Shown here in pieces: positions 46,151 to 55,077 of a stretch of DNA of 64,000 nucleotides. Both the position numbers and the translations under genes were made by a program. How positions within the stretch are numbered: the first letter of the stretch is position 1; each line of letters starts with the position of its first letter. Source of the DNA: Rhizobium sp. BK399 (GTDB lineage: Bacteria > Pseudomonadota > Alphaproteobacteria > Rhizobiales > Rhizobiaceae); assembly GCF_014194695.1 (NCBI RefSeq), contig NZ_JACIAH010000013.1, positions 62,001 through 126,000 of the forward strand. Reading direction: 5' to 3'. Below the pieces are notes generated by a model. That model was not told the DNA's origin. It searched no databases and was given only the letters and a program-made list of their open reading frames with translations.

Positions 46151-46768
46151 TTAAGCCAAGCGTCGAATGTTGAAGATTTCCAGAACCACGGAATCCTCCT
46201 CGACAGCGCTCTTATGTTCTAACAGATCGAATCGCCACTCACCACGCGCTTTCTCGATCTCGGCACGGTAATCCCGTCCTTTGTGGAAATAAGCACGAAG
46301 ATCCGCATTCTTCTGCGACCATGGCTCGACATAGGTCAGGAGCTTTGTGAGGTCTGCAAGCGCCCGAGCAGAGACAAAATCGCAGTTCTCGATAGTCGGC
46401 GGAGCGTCTTCGATTCGTTCGATGTGTATGGACCCTCGAGCACCGGTCTCGCGAAGTGCTGTGCGGAGAAACGCAGCCTTCTTGCGGTTACTCTCGACCA
46501 AATGAACCCATCCACCACCCAGTTCGGCAAGCATAATAGCCGTTACAACGCCAGGGAAGCCACCGCCGCTACCGAGGTCAACCCACGTGAGAGGCGACGA
46601 TTGGATCTGAAAGACCTGTGCGGAGTCAGCAATATGTCGGTTCCACGCGTCATTTAGCGTGGATGGCGCAGTGAGATTGATAGCCTTTGCCCACTTTTGG
46701 AAAAGGCCCACGAAATGTTCAAGGCGCTCCTGTGTTTCACGTGAAACACGCCGACCGTTTAGGTGCAT
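46151..46768 (-). CDS. rsmG: 16S rRNA (guanine-N7) methyltransferase RsmG (GidB)
   Basis: A 205-residue SAM-dependent enzyme methylating G527 of 16S rRNA. LTWVDLGSGGGFPGV near residue 62 is the SAM-binding glycine-rich loop, and FVSARALADLTKLL near 132 is the family motif. ATG 46768 is chosen since the protein then starts MHLNGRRVSRET as in relatives; the frame is open further to GTG 46831, inside mnmG. Residues VSRET near 8-12 are encoded by a perfect parS site. Confidence 0.95.
   Translation of the reverse strand: MHLNGRRVSRETQERLEHFVGLFQKWAKAINLTAPSTLNDAWNRHIADSAQVFQIQSSPLTWVDLGSGGGFPGVVTAIMLAELGGGWVHLVESNRKKAAFLRTALRETGARGSIHIERIEDAPPTIENCDFVSARALADLTKLLTYVEPWSQKNADLRAYFHKGRDYRAEIEKARGEWRFDLLEHKSAVEEDSVVLEIFNIRRLA
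46733..46748. other. parS: Perfect parS site inside rsmG
   Basis: TGTTTCACGTGAAACA, identical to the 16-bp bacterial consensus. It lies in the fifth to tenth codons or so of rsmG, 0.6 kb from parA and 6.7 kb from the predicted oriC. Confidence 0.93.
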
Positions 46769-46799
46769 GATAGGACTCTCGTAAATTGCAATAGGCGCC

Positions 46800-48674
46800 T
46801 CAGCCTGATGCCGCGGCGCTAAAGACACCACGTCTCAAGTGAACGAGCAACAAGGAGATGGCGGCTGGCGTCATGCCGTCGATCTTAGCGGCCTGCGCGA
46901 CGTTGTATGGGCGCGTATTGTGCAACTTAGACTTTAACTCGTTGGATAGACCGGCGAGGACGCTGAAGTCAAAGTCGCCCGGTATCGTCAGGTCCTCATC
47001 ACGCTTCACGTGCGCGATATCAGCTGATTGCCGCTGCATGTAGACTGCATAGCCCGCCTCTATCTCCAGGGCATCAGCCACCCGACTGTCAATACGCGAC
47101 AGCTCAGGCCAAATCTGCCGAAGATCCTGCAAGCTAAAATCGGGATACGACAGAAGATCGTAAGCTGAGCGGCGCTGGCCATCCTGATTCAACTTGAGTC
47201 CAAAGCGGCCGGCCTCGTTTGGGGTCACTGACAGTGCCTTAAGGTGCGAGCGGCCTCGCTCCAACGCGTCACTATAGGCTTGAAAGCGATCACGGCGGCG
47301 GGATGAAGCACTCCCGATCTGAATAGCCAACGGCGTGAGGCGAACATCTGCGTTGTCTGCCCGCAGCGACAAACGATACTCGGCACGGGACGTAAACATC
47401 CGATATGGCTCAGCAACACCGCGAGATGTTAGGTCATCGACCATCACCCCGATGTACGAATCAGTGCGACTAAAGAGAACCTCGCTCTGGCCGCCAGCCA
47501 GGCGGGCGGCATTGATACCGGCGACGAGACCCTGAGCTGCCGCTTCCTCATAGCCCGTTGTACCGTTGATTTGCCCAGCCAGAAACAATCCAGGCATCTT
47601 CTTGACTTCCAGCGACGGCTTCAGTTCTCGAGGATCCACATGATCGTATTCGATCGCGTAACCCGGCTGCAGAATCTGAACGCGCTCAAGACCGGGAATC
47701 GTTCGAATGAATGTGTCCTGGATCTCGGCAGGCAGTGAGGTCGAGATTCCATTGGGATAGACCGTCTTGTCGTCGAGACCCTCAGGCTCAAGAAAAACCT
47801 GATGTCCGTCGCGTTCGCCGAACTTCACCAGCTTGTCCTCGATTGACGGACAGTAGCGCGGGCCGACTCCCTCAATCTGACCCGAGTACATTGCGGATCG
47901 CCTGAGATTCTCAACGATGATCCGATGTGTTGCCTCGGTGGTACGTGTCACGCCACATTCGATCTGCGGGTTCACGATCTGATCTGTCATGAACGAGAAC
48001 GGGACGGGCTCGTCATCAGCACCCTGTCGGCCAACACTCTGCCAATCGATGGTAGTGCCATCCAGGCGCGCCGGGGTACCGGTCTTGAGGCGTCCAAGCC
48101 CCAGACCTAGGCTCAGAAGCGTATGAGAGAGGCCGAGCGACGGTTCCTCACCAACGCGACCAGCCGGTATCTTCTTGTCGCCGATGTGAATAAGACCGCG
48201 TAGGAAAGTTCCGGTGGTTAACACCACAGAGCCGCAGGAAAGAATCCGGCTATCTTTCATGACAACAGCTGCAACACGATTTTCTACTATCGTCAGATCG
48301 AACGCATCACCTTCGACGACGGTAAGATTTTCGACGCTTTCGATTTCCGCGAGCATCGCTTCTCGATACAGCTTGCGATCGGCTTGGGTGCGCGGGCCGC
48401 GAACCGCGGGCCCCTTCTTCCGGTTCAACATACGAAACTGAATACCGGCGGCGTCAGCCACCCGTCCCATCAGCCCATCCATGGCGTCGATCTCTCGAAC
48501 CAGGTGGCCTTTACCAAGTCCGCCAATTGCCGGATTGCACGACATGATACCGATCGTGTCGCGGCGATGCGTGACCAGCGCCGTCTTGGCACCAAGACGC
48601 GCAGCGGCAGCAGCGGCTTCGCATCCGGCATGTCCGCCGCCGATGACGATGACATCGAACCGTGAGGTGTTCAT
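46800..48674 (-). CDS. mnmG: tRNA uridine-34 carboxymethylaminomethyl enzyme MnmG (GidA)
   Basis: A 624-residue FAD enzyme which with MnmE modifies U34 of certain tRNAs. FAD site VIVIGGGHAGCEAAAAAARLG (residues 7-27, read in parts), conserved cysteine segment MSCNPAIGGLGKGHL near 46, and GTTGYEEAAAQGLVAG near 370. ATG 48674 has AGGAG nine bases upstream; 21 further open codons precede it. The 108-base gap to mnmE contains two parS-like sites. Confidence 0.97.
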   Translation of the reverse strand: MNTSRFDVIVIGGGHAGCEAAAAAARLGAKTALVTHRRDTIGIMSCNPAIGGLGKGHLVREIDAMDGLMGRVADAAGIQFRMLNRKKGPAVRGPRTQADRKLYREAMLAEIESVENLTVVEGDAFDLTIVENRVAAVVMKDSRILSCGSVVLTTGTFLRGLIHIGDKKIPAGRVGEEPSLGLSHTLLSLGLGLGRLKTGTPARLDGTTIDWQSVGRQGADDEPVPFSFMTDQIVNPQIECGVTRTTEATHRIIVENLRRSAMYSGQIEGVGPRYCPSIEDKLVKFGERDGHQVFLEPEGLDDKTVYPNGISTSLPAEIQDTFIRTIPGLERVQILQPGYAIEYDHVDPRELKPSLEVKKMPGLFLAGQINGTTGYEEAAAQGLVAGINAARLAGGQSEVLFSRTDSYIGVMVDDLTSRGVAEPYRMFTSRAEYRLSLRADNADVRLTPLAIQIGSASSRRRDRFQAYSDALERGRSHLKALSVTPNEAGRFGLKLNQDGQRRSAYDLLSYPDFSLQDLRQIWPELSRIDSRVADALEIEAGYAVYMQRQSADIAHVKRDEDLTIPGDFDFSVLAGLSNELKSKLHNTRPYNVAQAAKIDGMTPAAISLLLVHLRRGVFSAAASG

Positions 48675-48729
48675 TCTTCGAGCTCCTGAGATTGTCCGGT
48701 GATGATCGAAGTGTTGCAGCGAGTCAAGG

Positions 48730-48745
48730 CGTTTCACGTGAAACC
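48730..48745. other. parS: parS-like site between mnmG and mnmE
   Basis: CGTTTCACGTGAAACC, a perfect palindromic core GTTTCACGTGAAAC with both outer bases changed (14 of 16). It is 25 bases from the next site at 48770. Confidence 0.75.
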
Positions 48746-48769
48746 GCTCCGCGGCGGCACCGATTCGGA

Positions 48770-48785
48770 TGTTTCACGTGAATCA
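48770..48785. other. parS: parS-like site overlapping the mnmE stop codon
   Basis: TGTTTCACGTGAATCA, 15 of 16 matches. The last three bases of the site are the complement of the mnmE TGA stop (48783-48785). Confidence 0.8.
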
Positions 48786-50096
48786 TTTTCCGATGCAGAA
48801 CTCTCCGAAGATCACGTCGAGCAAGTTCTCCACGTCGACACGTCCCGTGACGCGCCCCAGTGCATCACTGGCCGCTCTTAGGTCTTCCGCTCGCAGATCC
48901 AACCCTCGCGTGGGGTTTAGTAACGACGTCTCCAAAGCAGAGAGTGATTTCGCCAGCGAATCTTTGTGACGCGTCCGACTCGGGATAGCCATCGACTGCG
49001 GATGCACTTTGGCTCTTAGACGCTCGACAATCAGGGCGCGCAGCCTTTCCAGGCCGGTTCCGTCCGCCGCCGAGATGACGAGATCATAGTCATTCATACT
49101 CTTACGGGGCAAGTCGCTTTTGGCGCCGACCAGCAACGCACCCTCAGGGTACGTGTTCGTTGCGGTATCTACCGACATATCCTCGACAAAGATCAAGAGG
49201 TCGGCTTCGGCAATCGCTTTCTCGGCCCGTCGGATACCCTCGCGTTCAACTCTCTCCGCTGCGGCGCGAAGGCCCGCCGTGTCGTAAAGTTTGACCAGGT
49301 AGCCGTCCATGTTCAGATCAACGTGCAGTACGTCCCTTGTTGTCCCGGCGATATCGGTGACAATCGCAACGTCGCGCTTAGCCAAGGCGTTCATCAGGCT
49401 CGACTTACCGGCATTCGGTCTGCCGGCGATAACAACCTTGAAACCGTCTCGGATAATCTCACCAGCCTCGAGCTGTAGGAGATGCTCGCGCATTTCTGTG
49501 ACCAGCCTCGCCACGTCAGCCCATACTTGATCCGATACGGAACCCGGCACATCCTCCTCGTCCGGAAAATCAAGCTCTGCTTCGATTAGGGCGCGAGCGC
49601 GCGTCAGCCGATCCGCCCATCCGTTGTAGACCGATGAAAGGCCGCCCGAGCTCTGCTCGACAGCCAGCCGCCGCTGCATCTCCGTTTCGGCTGCAATCAA
49701 ATCTGCCAGGCCCTCGACTTCGATTAGATCCAGCTTGCCATTTTCGAAGGCGCGCCGCGAAAATTCTCCTGGCGCCGCTGGTCGTAGATTCTCGAATTCC
49801 GCAAGTTCCCGATGTAAAGCATCAACCACGGCGCGGCCGCCGTGGAGATGTATCTCCGCGACGCTTTCGCCCGTGAAAGAATGCGGCGCCGGGAAATATA
49901 GAACGAGCGCGGTGTCAATCACCAGACCATTACGAGTCCGAATCGACCTCAGTGCTGCTTGTCTAGCCGGGGGCGGCGCGCCAATCAGTGAGGCCAGAAC
50001 CGTAGGGACATCAGCGCCGCTGATTCGAACCACCGCGAGTCCCGCAGGGACGGCACCGCTCGACAGCGCGAATATTGTGTCCATGTTGGGCAGCAT
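48783..50096 (-). CDS. mnmE: tRNA modification GTPase MnmE (TrmE)
   Basis: A 437-residue GTPase partner of MnmG. The N-terminal folate-binding domain begins MDTIFALSSGAVPAG; the G domain inserted near 215-370 has GRPNAGKSSLMNALAKRD (P-loop), DIAGTTRDVLH (G2/switch) and DTAGLR (G3); the C-terminal end CIGK carries the catalytic cysteine motif. The start at 50096 has GGAG seven bases upstream; a start four codons later (50084) is also possible. Confidence 0.96.
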   Translation of the reverse strand: MLPNMDTIFALSSGAVPAGLAVVRISGADVPTVLASLIGAPPPARQAALRSIRTRNGLVIDTALVLYFPAPHSFTGESVAEIHLHGGRAVVDALHRELAEFENLRPAAPGEFSRRAFENGKLDLIEVEGLADLIAAETEMQRRLAVEQSSGGLSSVYNGWADRLTRARALIEAELDFPDEEDVPGSVSDQVWADVARLVTEMREHLLQLEAGEIIRDGFKVVIAGRPNAGKSSLMNALAKRDVAIVTDIAGTTRDVLHVDLNMDGYLVKLYDTAGLRAAAERVEREGIRRAEKAIAEADLLIFVEDMSVDTATNTYPEGALLVGAKSDLPRKSMNDYDLVISAADGTGLERLRALIVERLRAKVHPQSMAIPSRTRHKDSLAKSLSALETSLLNPTRGLDLRAEDLRAASDALGRVTGRVDVENLLDVIFGEFCIGK

Positions 50097-50192
50097 TTTC
50101 CTTCTCCAGTGCAAGGCTGAAGATAACAGGTGTATAAAAAGAAAAAACCGGCCACGCTGTGACCGGTTTACCTTGGTGAATCCGGCTAAGGA

Positions 50193-51458
50193 TCAGGTGT
50201 TCATGGAGTCGAAGAAGTCCGGATTATTCTTCGTTTGCTTCAACTTGTCGATCAAGAATTCGATTGCGTCCGTCGTGCCCATCGGCGCAAGGATACGCCG
50301 CAGCACGAAGATCTTCTGCAGGTCCTGGCGCGGTACCAACAAGTCTTCCTTACGTGTTCCGGACTTCAGGATGTCCATCGCCGGGAAGATACGCTTGTCG
50401 GCGACCTTGCGGTCGAGGACGATTTCCGAGTTACCGGTGCCCTTGAATTCTTCGAAGATAACTTCGTCCATGCGGCTACCCGTATCGATGAGAGCTGTGG
50501 CGATGATCGTGAGCGATCCGCCCTCTTCAATATTGCGGGCCGCGCCGAAGAAACGCTTGGGGCGCTGCAGGGCGTTAGCATCGACACCACCGGTAAGAAC
50601 CTTACCGGAAGAGGGTACGACAGTGTTATAGGCGCGACCGAGACGCGTGATCGAATCAAGCAGGATGACAACGTCGCGGCCATGCTCAACGAGGCGCTTG
50701 GCCTTTTCGATGACCATCTCCGCCACCTGAACGTGGCGCACGGCCGGTTCGTCGAAGGTTGACGAAATGACTTCCCCGCGAACGGAGCGTTGCATGTCTG
50801 TCACTTCCTCGGGACGCTCGTCGATGAGGAGAACGATGAGATAGCACTCGGGATGATTCGCCGTAATTGAATGAGCGATATTCTGGAGAAGGACGGTCTT
50901 ACCGGTGCGCGGCGGCGCGACGATCAGTCCGCGTTGCCCCTTGCCCAGCGGCGCAACAAGGTCAATGACGCGCGGCGAAAGATCCTTGGAGGTGGGAACC
51001 TCCAGCTCCATCCTGAAACGTTCATTGGGGTAGAGCGGTGTCAGGTTATCGAAATGCACCTTGTGACGAATCTTTTCGGGATCGTCGAAATTGATTGTGT
51101 TGACCTTCAACAGTGCGAAGTAGCGCTCGCCTTCCTTCGGTCCACGGATCGGGCCTTCAACGGTGTCGCCAGTCTTCAGCGAGAAGCGGCGAATTTGGGA
51201 GGGCGAGATATAGATATCGTCGGGACCCGGAAGATAGTTGGCGTTGGCGGACCGCAGGAAGCCGAAACCATCCTGGAGAACCTCAACAACACCTTCGCCG
51301 ATAATCTCCACATCCTGGCTGGCAAGCACCTTCAGGATCGCAAACATCAGTTCCTGCTTGCGCATGGTGCTTGCATTTTCGACCTCGAGCGATTCGGCAA
51401 ACGCCAGCAGATCCGTCGGGGACTTACTCTTAAGTTCTTGAAGCTTCATTTCAGCCAT
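50193..51458 (-). CDS. rho: Transcription termination factor Rho
   Basis: A 421-residue hexameric RNA helicase. The N-terminal domain begins MAEMKLQELKSKSP; the RNA-binding cold-shock-like domain lies at about 50-120 (GFGFLRSANANYLPGPDDIYIS); Walker A is IVAPPRTGKTVLLQ near 178 and Walker B is DVVILLDSITRLGRA near 263. The length is standard. ATG 51458 is chosen by family start; the frame is open 32 codons further upstream. Rho genes often autoregulate via their leader, which here is about 190 bases after hemJ. Confidence 0.97.
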   Translation of the reverse strand: MAEMKLQELKSKSPTDLLAFAESLEVENASTMRKQELMFAILKVLASQDVEIIGEGVVEVLQDGFGFLRSANANYLPGPDDIYISPSQIRRFSLKTGDTVEGPIRGPKEGERYFALLKVNTINFDDPEKIRHKVHFDNLTPLYPNERFRMELEVPTSKDLSPRVIDLVAPLGKGQRGLIVAPPRTGKTVLLQNIAHSITANHPECYLIVLLIDERPEEVTDMQRSVRGEVISSTFDEPAVRHVQVAEMVIEKAKRLVEHGRDVVILLDSITRLGRAYNTVVPSSGKVLTGGVDANALQRPKRFFGAARNIEEGGSLTIIATALIDTGSRMDEVIFEEFKGTGNSEIVLDRKVADKRIFPAMDILKSGTRKEDLLVPRQDLQKIFVLRRILAPMGTTDAIEFLIDKLKQTKNNPDFFDSMNT

Positions 51459-51648
51459 GAAGTGACCATTACTCTTAAATTCTGGGGGGAAGGCGATGTC
51501 GAGGCTGTAACCGGTCCTGCGAAGAGATCGCAGACGATCAAACTTTACATACATGCCACAAGGATGAGGTGGAGGGAAAATAGCGAGTAAGGTTCACCGC
51601 CGCAAGGGGGCTGCTTAAAATCAAGCAAATTTAACCGACAACGTCTCT

Positions 51649-52185
51649 TTAGAACGGTTTGACGACGACGAGGATAACAATCCCGATCATCAATAGGGTC
51701 GGCGCCTCGTTCATGAAACGCCAATAGCGTGCAGACCGGCGGTTTTCATCACGCTCAAACGCCTTGACGGCGCTTGAGAAGAAGACGTGCACGGCTGTCA
51801 GAAGCACGACGAGACCGATCTTTGCATGCAACCATCCTCCCTGGAAGTCGTAGACCGACCAGGCAAGATAGAGGCCAAGAATCCAGGTCAGCATCATTGC
51901 CGGGTTCATGATCACCTTCAGAAGACGGCGCTCCATGACCTTGAAGGTTTCCGACTGGGTTGAACCCGGCTCGGCATCGGTATGATAGATGAAGAGGCGC
52001 GGCATGTAGAAGAGGCCAGCCATCCACGAAATCACCGCTATGATATGAAGCGCCTTGATCCAAAGGTAGAGATCATCCGGATTCCAGAGAAATAACCCCA
52101 CAGCCAGAAGTGCAAAGAACAGGATCGCGAAATGCGCCCGGCGACGTGCGTAGGCGCCAGGTTTCTCATCGGTCTGCTTCTCCAT
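51649..52185 (-). CDS. hemJ: Protoporphyrinogen oxidase HemJ
   Basis: A 178-residue integral membrane protein of the HemJ (UPF0093) family, which oxidises protoporphyrinogen IX in bacteria without HemG/HemY. Four membrane segments are visible (about residues 18-36, 48-70, 92-112, 120-142, with a further C-terminal one at 160-177), with WIKALHIIAVISWMAGLFY near 42 containing the conserved heme-ligand His and RRLLKVIMNPAM near 86. It starts three bases after hemE, so the two haem genes are surely co-transcribed. Confidence 0.93.
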   Translation of the reverse strand: MEKQTDEKPGAYARRRAHFAILFFALLAVGLFLWNPDDLYLWIKALHIIAVISWMAGLFYMPRLFIYHTDAEPGSTQSETFKVMERRLLKVIMNPAMMLTWILGLYLAWSVYDFQGGWLHAKIGLVVLLTAVHVFFSSAVKAFERDENRRSARYWRFMNEAPTLLMIGIVILVVVKPF

Positions 52186-52188
52186 GGG

Positions 52189-53223
52189 CTATCGCCTCCA
52201 ACCGCGGACATGGTCCACGAGCAGCTGGACATTTTGAGGGTTCGCCTGGGGGGTAATCCCATGACCGAGATTGAAGATCAGCGGGCCGTTACCGAGCTTG
52301 TCGAGGACATCGTTGATACCATCCATCAGAGCTCCGCCACCGGCCACCACGCGCATCGGATCGAGGTTACCCTGAACCGCACCGTCTTTCTGCAGCTCTA
52401 CAGCGAAATTCAGTGGCACCGACCAGTCGAGACCGATCGCATCCGCCTTCGTCCGCTGACGATAGCTCTTCAGCAGGAAGCCGGCGCCCTTTGCAAAGGC
52501 GATGATCCGGGCATTCGGCCGTCGTGCTTTTATGGAGGCGATCATCCGCGCGACCGGCTTCACCGCGAATGCCTCGAATTCCCGCTCACCGAGAACACCG
52601 GCCCAGGAATCGAAAATCTGCACAGCGTCGGCCCCGGCATCGATCTGCGCGACGAGATAGTCGGCTGACACTTCCGCCAAAACAGCAAGCAGGTGTTCGA
52701 AAGCTTTCGGATGTTTGTAGGCGAAGAGCCGGGCAGGGGCCTGATCGGGCGTTCCGTGACCGGCTATCATATAAGTCGCCACCGTCCACGGAGCGCCACA
52801 GAAGCCGAGCAAAGTCGTCTCGGCAGGCAGCTCATTTCGAAGACGCTCAACTGTTTCGAGAACCGGTTTGAGGTAGTCGACGACGTGGTCGAACTCCAGT
52901 CGGCCGATTCCGGTTTCATCGATCGGATCCATCTCCGGTCCATGCCCTTCCGTGAAGCGAACGTTGCGTTTCATCGCATCCGGAATCACGAGAATATCGG
53001 AAAAGAGGATGGCTGCATCAAAACCATAGCGACGAATGGGTTGGAGCGTTACCTCAACGGCATGGTCAGGCGTATAGCAAAGGTCCAGGAAACTTCCTGC
53101 CTTCGCGCGCGTTTCTCTATACTCGGGAAGGTATCGTCCGGCCTGCCTCATCAGCCAGATTGGAGGGGGGCTGAGTGTCTCGCCGTCCAAGACCCTCATG
53201 ATTTTCCGGCGGCTGTCTCCCAC
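52189..53223 (-). CDS. hemE: Uroporphyrinogen decarboxylase
   Basis: A 344-residue cytosolic enzyme converting uroporphyrinogen III to coproporphyrinogen III. The substrate-binding PIWLMRQAGRYLPEYR near residue 21 and GFCGAPWTVATYMI near 145 are family signatures. It is the gene immediately to the left of the predicted chromosomal origin, as in Caulobacter and other alphaproteobacteria. Its promoter must lie within the origin region. Confidence 0.97.
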   Translation of the reverse strand: MGDSRRKIMRVLDGETLSPPPIWLMRQAGRYLPEYRETRAKAGSFLDLCYTPDHAVEVTLQPIRRYGFDAAILFSDILVIPDAMKRNVRFTEGHGPEMDPIDETGIGRLEFDHVVDYLKPVLETVERLRNELPAETTLLGFCGAPWTVATYMIAGHGTPDQAPARLFAYKHPKAFEHLLAVLAEVSADYLVAQIDAGADAVQIFDSWAGVLGEREFEAFAVKPVARMIASIKARRPNARIIAFAKGAGFLLKSYRQRTKADAIGLDWSVPLNFAVELQKDGAVQGNLDPMRVVAGGGALMDGINDVLDKLGNGPLIFNLGHGITPQANPQNVQLLVDHVRGWRR

Positions 53224-53441
53224 GCTTCTCTTCCCTATAAAAAATCAAAGATAATTTAAAAGGTTTCTATTTCTTAGAGTCTGTTTCTATCAAGGATTAA
53301 AATCGATCCACTACCGGAGCGTTTTGTCGCGCTGCCGCCGCGCCAAGGGGAGGAGACGGAGAACCGCTACACGAAAATCGGGGATAGACGGAAATATGAG
53401 AATATTTACAATCGGATAGAGAACGCAAGTTCGGGCGGAAC

Positions 53442-53450
53442 TGTGGAAAA
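53442..53450 (-). promoter_or_regulatory. DnaA box candidate 1
   Basis: Reads TTTTCCACA on the minus strand, one mismatch from the consensus TTATCCACA. Confidence 0.65.
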
Positions 53451-53479
53451 AGTATCGACTTTCGTGGAACGGTCACCAA

Positions 53480-53488
53480 CTATCCACA
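53480..53488 (+). promoter_or_regulatory. DnaA box candidate 2
   Basis: Reads CTATCCACA on the plus strand, one mismatch from the consensus. Confidence 0.7.
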
Positions 53489-53530
53489 GAACCAACAAGC
53501 GACTTTTTTGAGCTTCCGCGAAATTCGATT

Positions 53531-53539
53531 TGTGGAAAA
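53531..53539 (-). promoter_or_regulatory. DnaA box candidate 3
   Basis: Reads TTTTCCACA on the minus strand, identical to candidate 1 and 89 bases from it. Confidence 0.65.
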
Positions 53540-53624
53540 GGTGGCATGTTTTCCCTTGCCTTATCCCCGCCGTGTCTCTTAGCTCTCGGCTGTCCAGTCT
53601 TTTCAACAGGTGGCCAATAATAAC

Positions 53625-54446
53625 GTGGAGAACCGCCCAAACTTCTTCCATCTACATCTGATTTCTGACTCGACCGGCGAAACACTGATTTCTGCCGGCC
53701 GCGCGGCTTCGGCACAATTCAAAGCCGCACAGCCGATCGAGCACGTCTACCCGTTGGTCCGCAATCGCAAGCAGCTTCTGCAGGTGCTGCAGTCGATCGA
53801 TAGTCAGCCTGGGATCGTTCTTTATACGATTGTCGACCGCGAGCTCGCGACCTTCATCGATCAGCGCTGTGCGGAGATGGGCGTTGCGTCCGTCAACGTG
53901 CTTGAACCGGTCATGAACGCTTTCCAGATCTATCTCGGTGCACCGTCACGCCGTCGCGTCGGTGCGCAACACGTAATGAATGCCGGCTACTTTGCCCGCA
54001 TTGAAGCGCTTAACTTTACGATGGATCACGATGACGGACAGATGCCCGACGACTACAATGACGCCGATGTTGTCATCATTGGCATCAGTCGAACGTCGAA
54101 AACTCCGACGAGCATCTACCTCGCCAATCGCGGCATCAAGACGGCGAACATCCCGATTGTCCACGGCGTGCCGCTTCCGGACGGACTACTCACCGCGACC
54201 AAACCTCTGATTGTCTGCCTGATTGCTACGACCGATCGGATATCGCAGGTTCGCGAGAACCGTATTTTGGGAGCAACTCCTGGCTTTGACCGCGGGCAAT
54301 ACACCGACCGGGCTGCCATCTCGGAGGAACTGAAATACGCGCGGTCGCTCTGTGCCCGGCACAACTGGCCCCTTATCGACGTGACGCGCCGCTCCATCGA
54401 AGAGACTGCAGCAGCGATTGTTGCGCTCCGTCCGAAGCTCCGTTAA
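53625..54446 (+). CDS. ppsR: PEP synthase/PPDK regulatory protein (DUF299)
   Basis: A 273-residue bifunctional serine/threonine kinase and pyrophosphorylase that switches pyruvate-phosphate dikinase or PEP synthase on and off. HLHLISDSTGETL near residue 8 and the P-loop-like GISRTSKTPTSIYLA near 153 are family motifs. GTG 53625 (MENRPN) gives the usual length; GTG 53610 would add five residues, and both share the AGGTGG region. It is the rightward neighbour of oriC, known as the RP001 homologue in older origin comparisons. Confidence 0.93.
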   Translation: MENRPNFFHLHLISDSTGETLISAGRAASAQFKAAQPIEHVYPLVRNRKQLLQVLQSIDSQPGIVLYTIVDRELATFIDQRCAEMGVASVNVLEPVMNAFQIYLGAPSRRRVGAQHVMNAGYFARIEALNFTMDHDDGQMPDDYNDADVVIIGISRTSKTPTSIYLANRGIKTANIPIVHGVPLPDGLLTATKPLIVCLIATTDRISQVRENRILGATPGFDRGQYTDRAAISEELKYARSLCARHNWPLIDVTRRSIEETAAAIVALRPKLR

Positions 54447-54477
54447 GCGCTGTCACATCAGACCTGTTCGAGGCTCC

Positions 54478-55077
54478 ATGGTACCCAAGCTCATTCTCGC
54501 ATCCTCCAGCCCGTTCCGCCGCATGCTGATGCAAAATGCCGGGCTCGCCTTCGACGCACATGCAGCCCAGATTGACGAGCGCGCGGTTGAAGCGCCTCTC
54601 GAACGAGAAGGCGCTACGCCGGATACTGTGGCGCTCGTCCTCGCCAAGGCGAAGGCGAAGGAAGTCAGCGACCGGTTTCCGGCGTGCTTCGTCATCGGCT
54701 CTGATCAGACGATGTCGCTTGGGCCGCAGACCTTCCACAAGCCAAAGGACATGGCGGATGCTGCGAACCACCTTCGCGCGCTCTCGGGCAAGACACATCG
54801 GCTGAACAGCGCGATCGCGATTGCTTACGGCGGCGACATCGTCTGGGAGCATGTCTCGCACGCGGACCTAACGATGCGACCGCTAACCACCGATTTCATC
54901 GCTCGGCATTTGAACCGGGTGGGGGAGAGGGCACTCGGCAGCGTCGGTGCCTATCAACTCGAGGGAGAGGGGCTTCAATTGTTTTCGAAGATCGATGGAG
55001 ACTATTTTACAATCTTGGGGTTACCGATGTTGCCGCTGTTGGAGAAGCTCAGAGAATTGGGTGCCATCGATGCATGA
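54478..55077 (+). CDS. maf: Maf-family nucleotide pyrophosphatase
   Basis: A 199-residue Maf/Ham1-fold protein that hydrolyses modified or canonical NTPs. LILASSSPFRRMLM near residue 5 and the substrate motif VIGSDQTMSLG near 75 indicate the YceF-like subgroup (m7GTP-type specificity is known for that subgroup). ATG 54478 is chosen by the family start. It overlaps aroE by eight bases. Confidence 0.92.
   Translation: MVPKLILASSSPFRRMLMQNAGLAFDAHAAQIDERAVEAPLEREGATPDTVALVLAKAKAKEVSDRFPACFVIGSDQTMSLGPQTFHKPKDMADAANHLRALSGKTHRLNSAIAIAYGGDIVWEHVSHADLTMRPLTTDFIARHLNRVGERALGSVGAYQLEGEGLQLFSKIDGDYFTILGLPMLPLLEKLRELGAIDA

Larger units (their letters stand above)
53224..53624. other. oriC: Predicted chromosomal replication origin (oriC)
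   Basis: A 400-base gene-free gap between hemE (leftward) and ppsR (rightward), the position of oriC in alphaproteobacteria. An AT-rich stretch spans about 53234-53283, a candidate unwinding element. DnaA-box-like 9-mers: TTTTCCACA on the minus strand at 53442-53450 and 53531-53539, and CTATCCACA at 53480-53488 (each one mismatch from TTATCCACA); a weaker TTATCCCCG is at 53561-53569. Gene direction changes at this gap. No TTAA-N7-TTAA CtrA site was found. Confidence 0.83.

Noticed and set aside
48769..48969. A 66-codon plus-strand frame starting MFHVNHF beside mnmE
   Set aside because: The start is simply the translation of the parS palindrome, and the rest is antisense to mnmE.
53224..53624. 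CtrA-binding sites in the origin region
   Set aside because: TTAA occurs twice near 53256 and 53297, but no TTAA follows at the 7-base spacing in either case.
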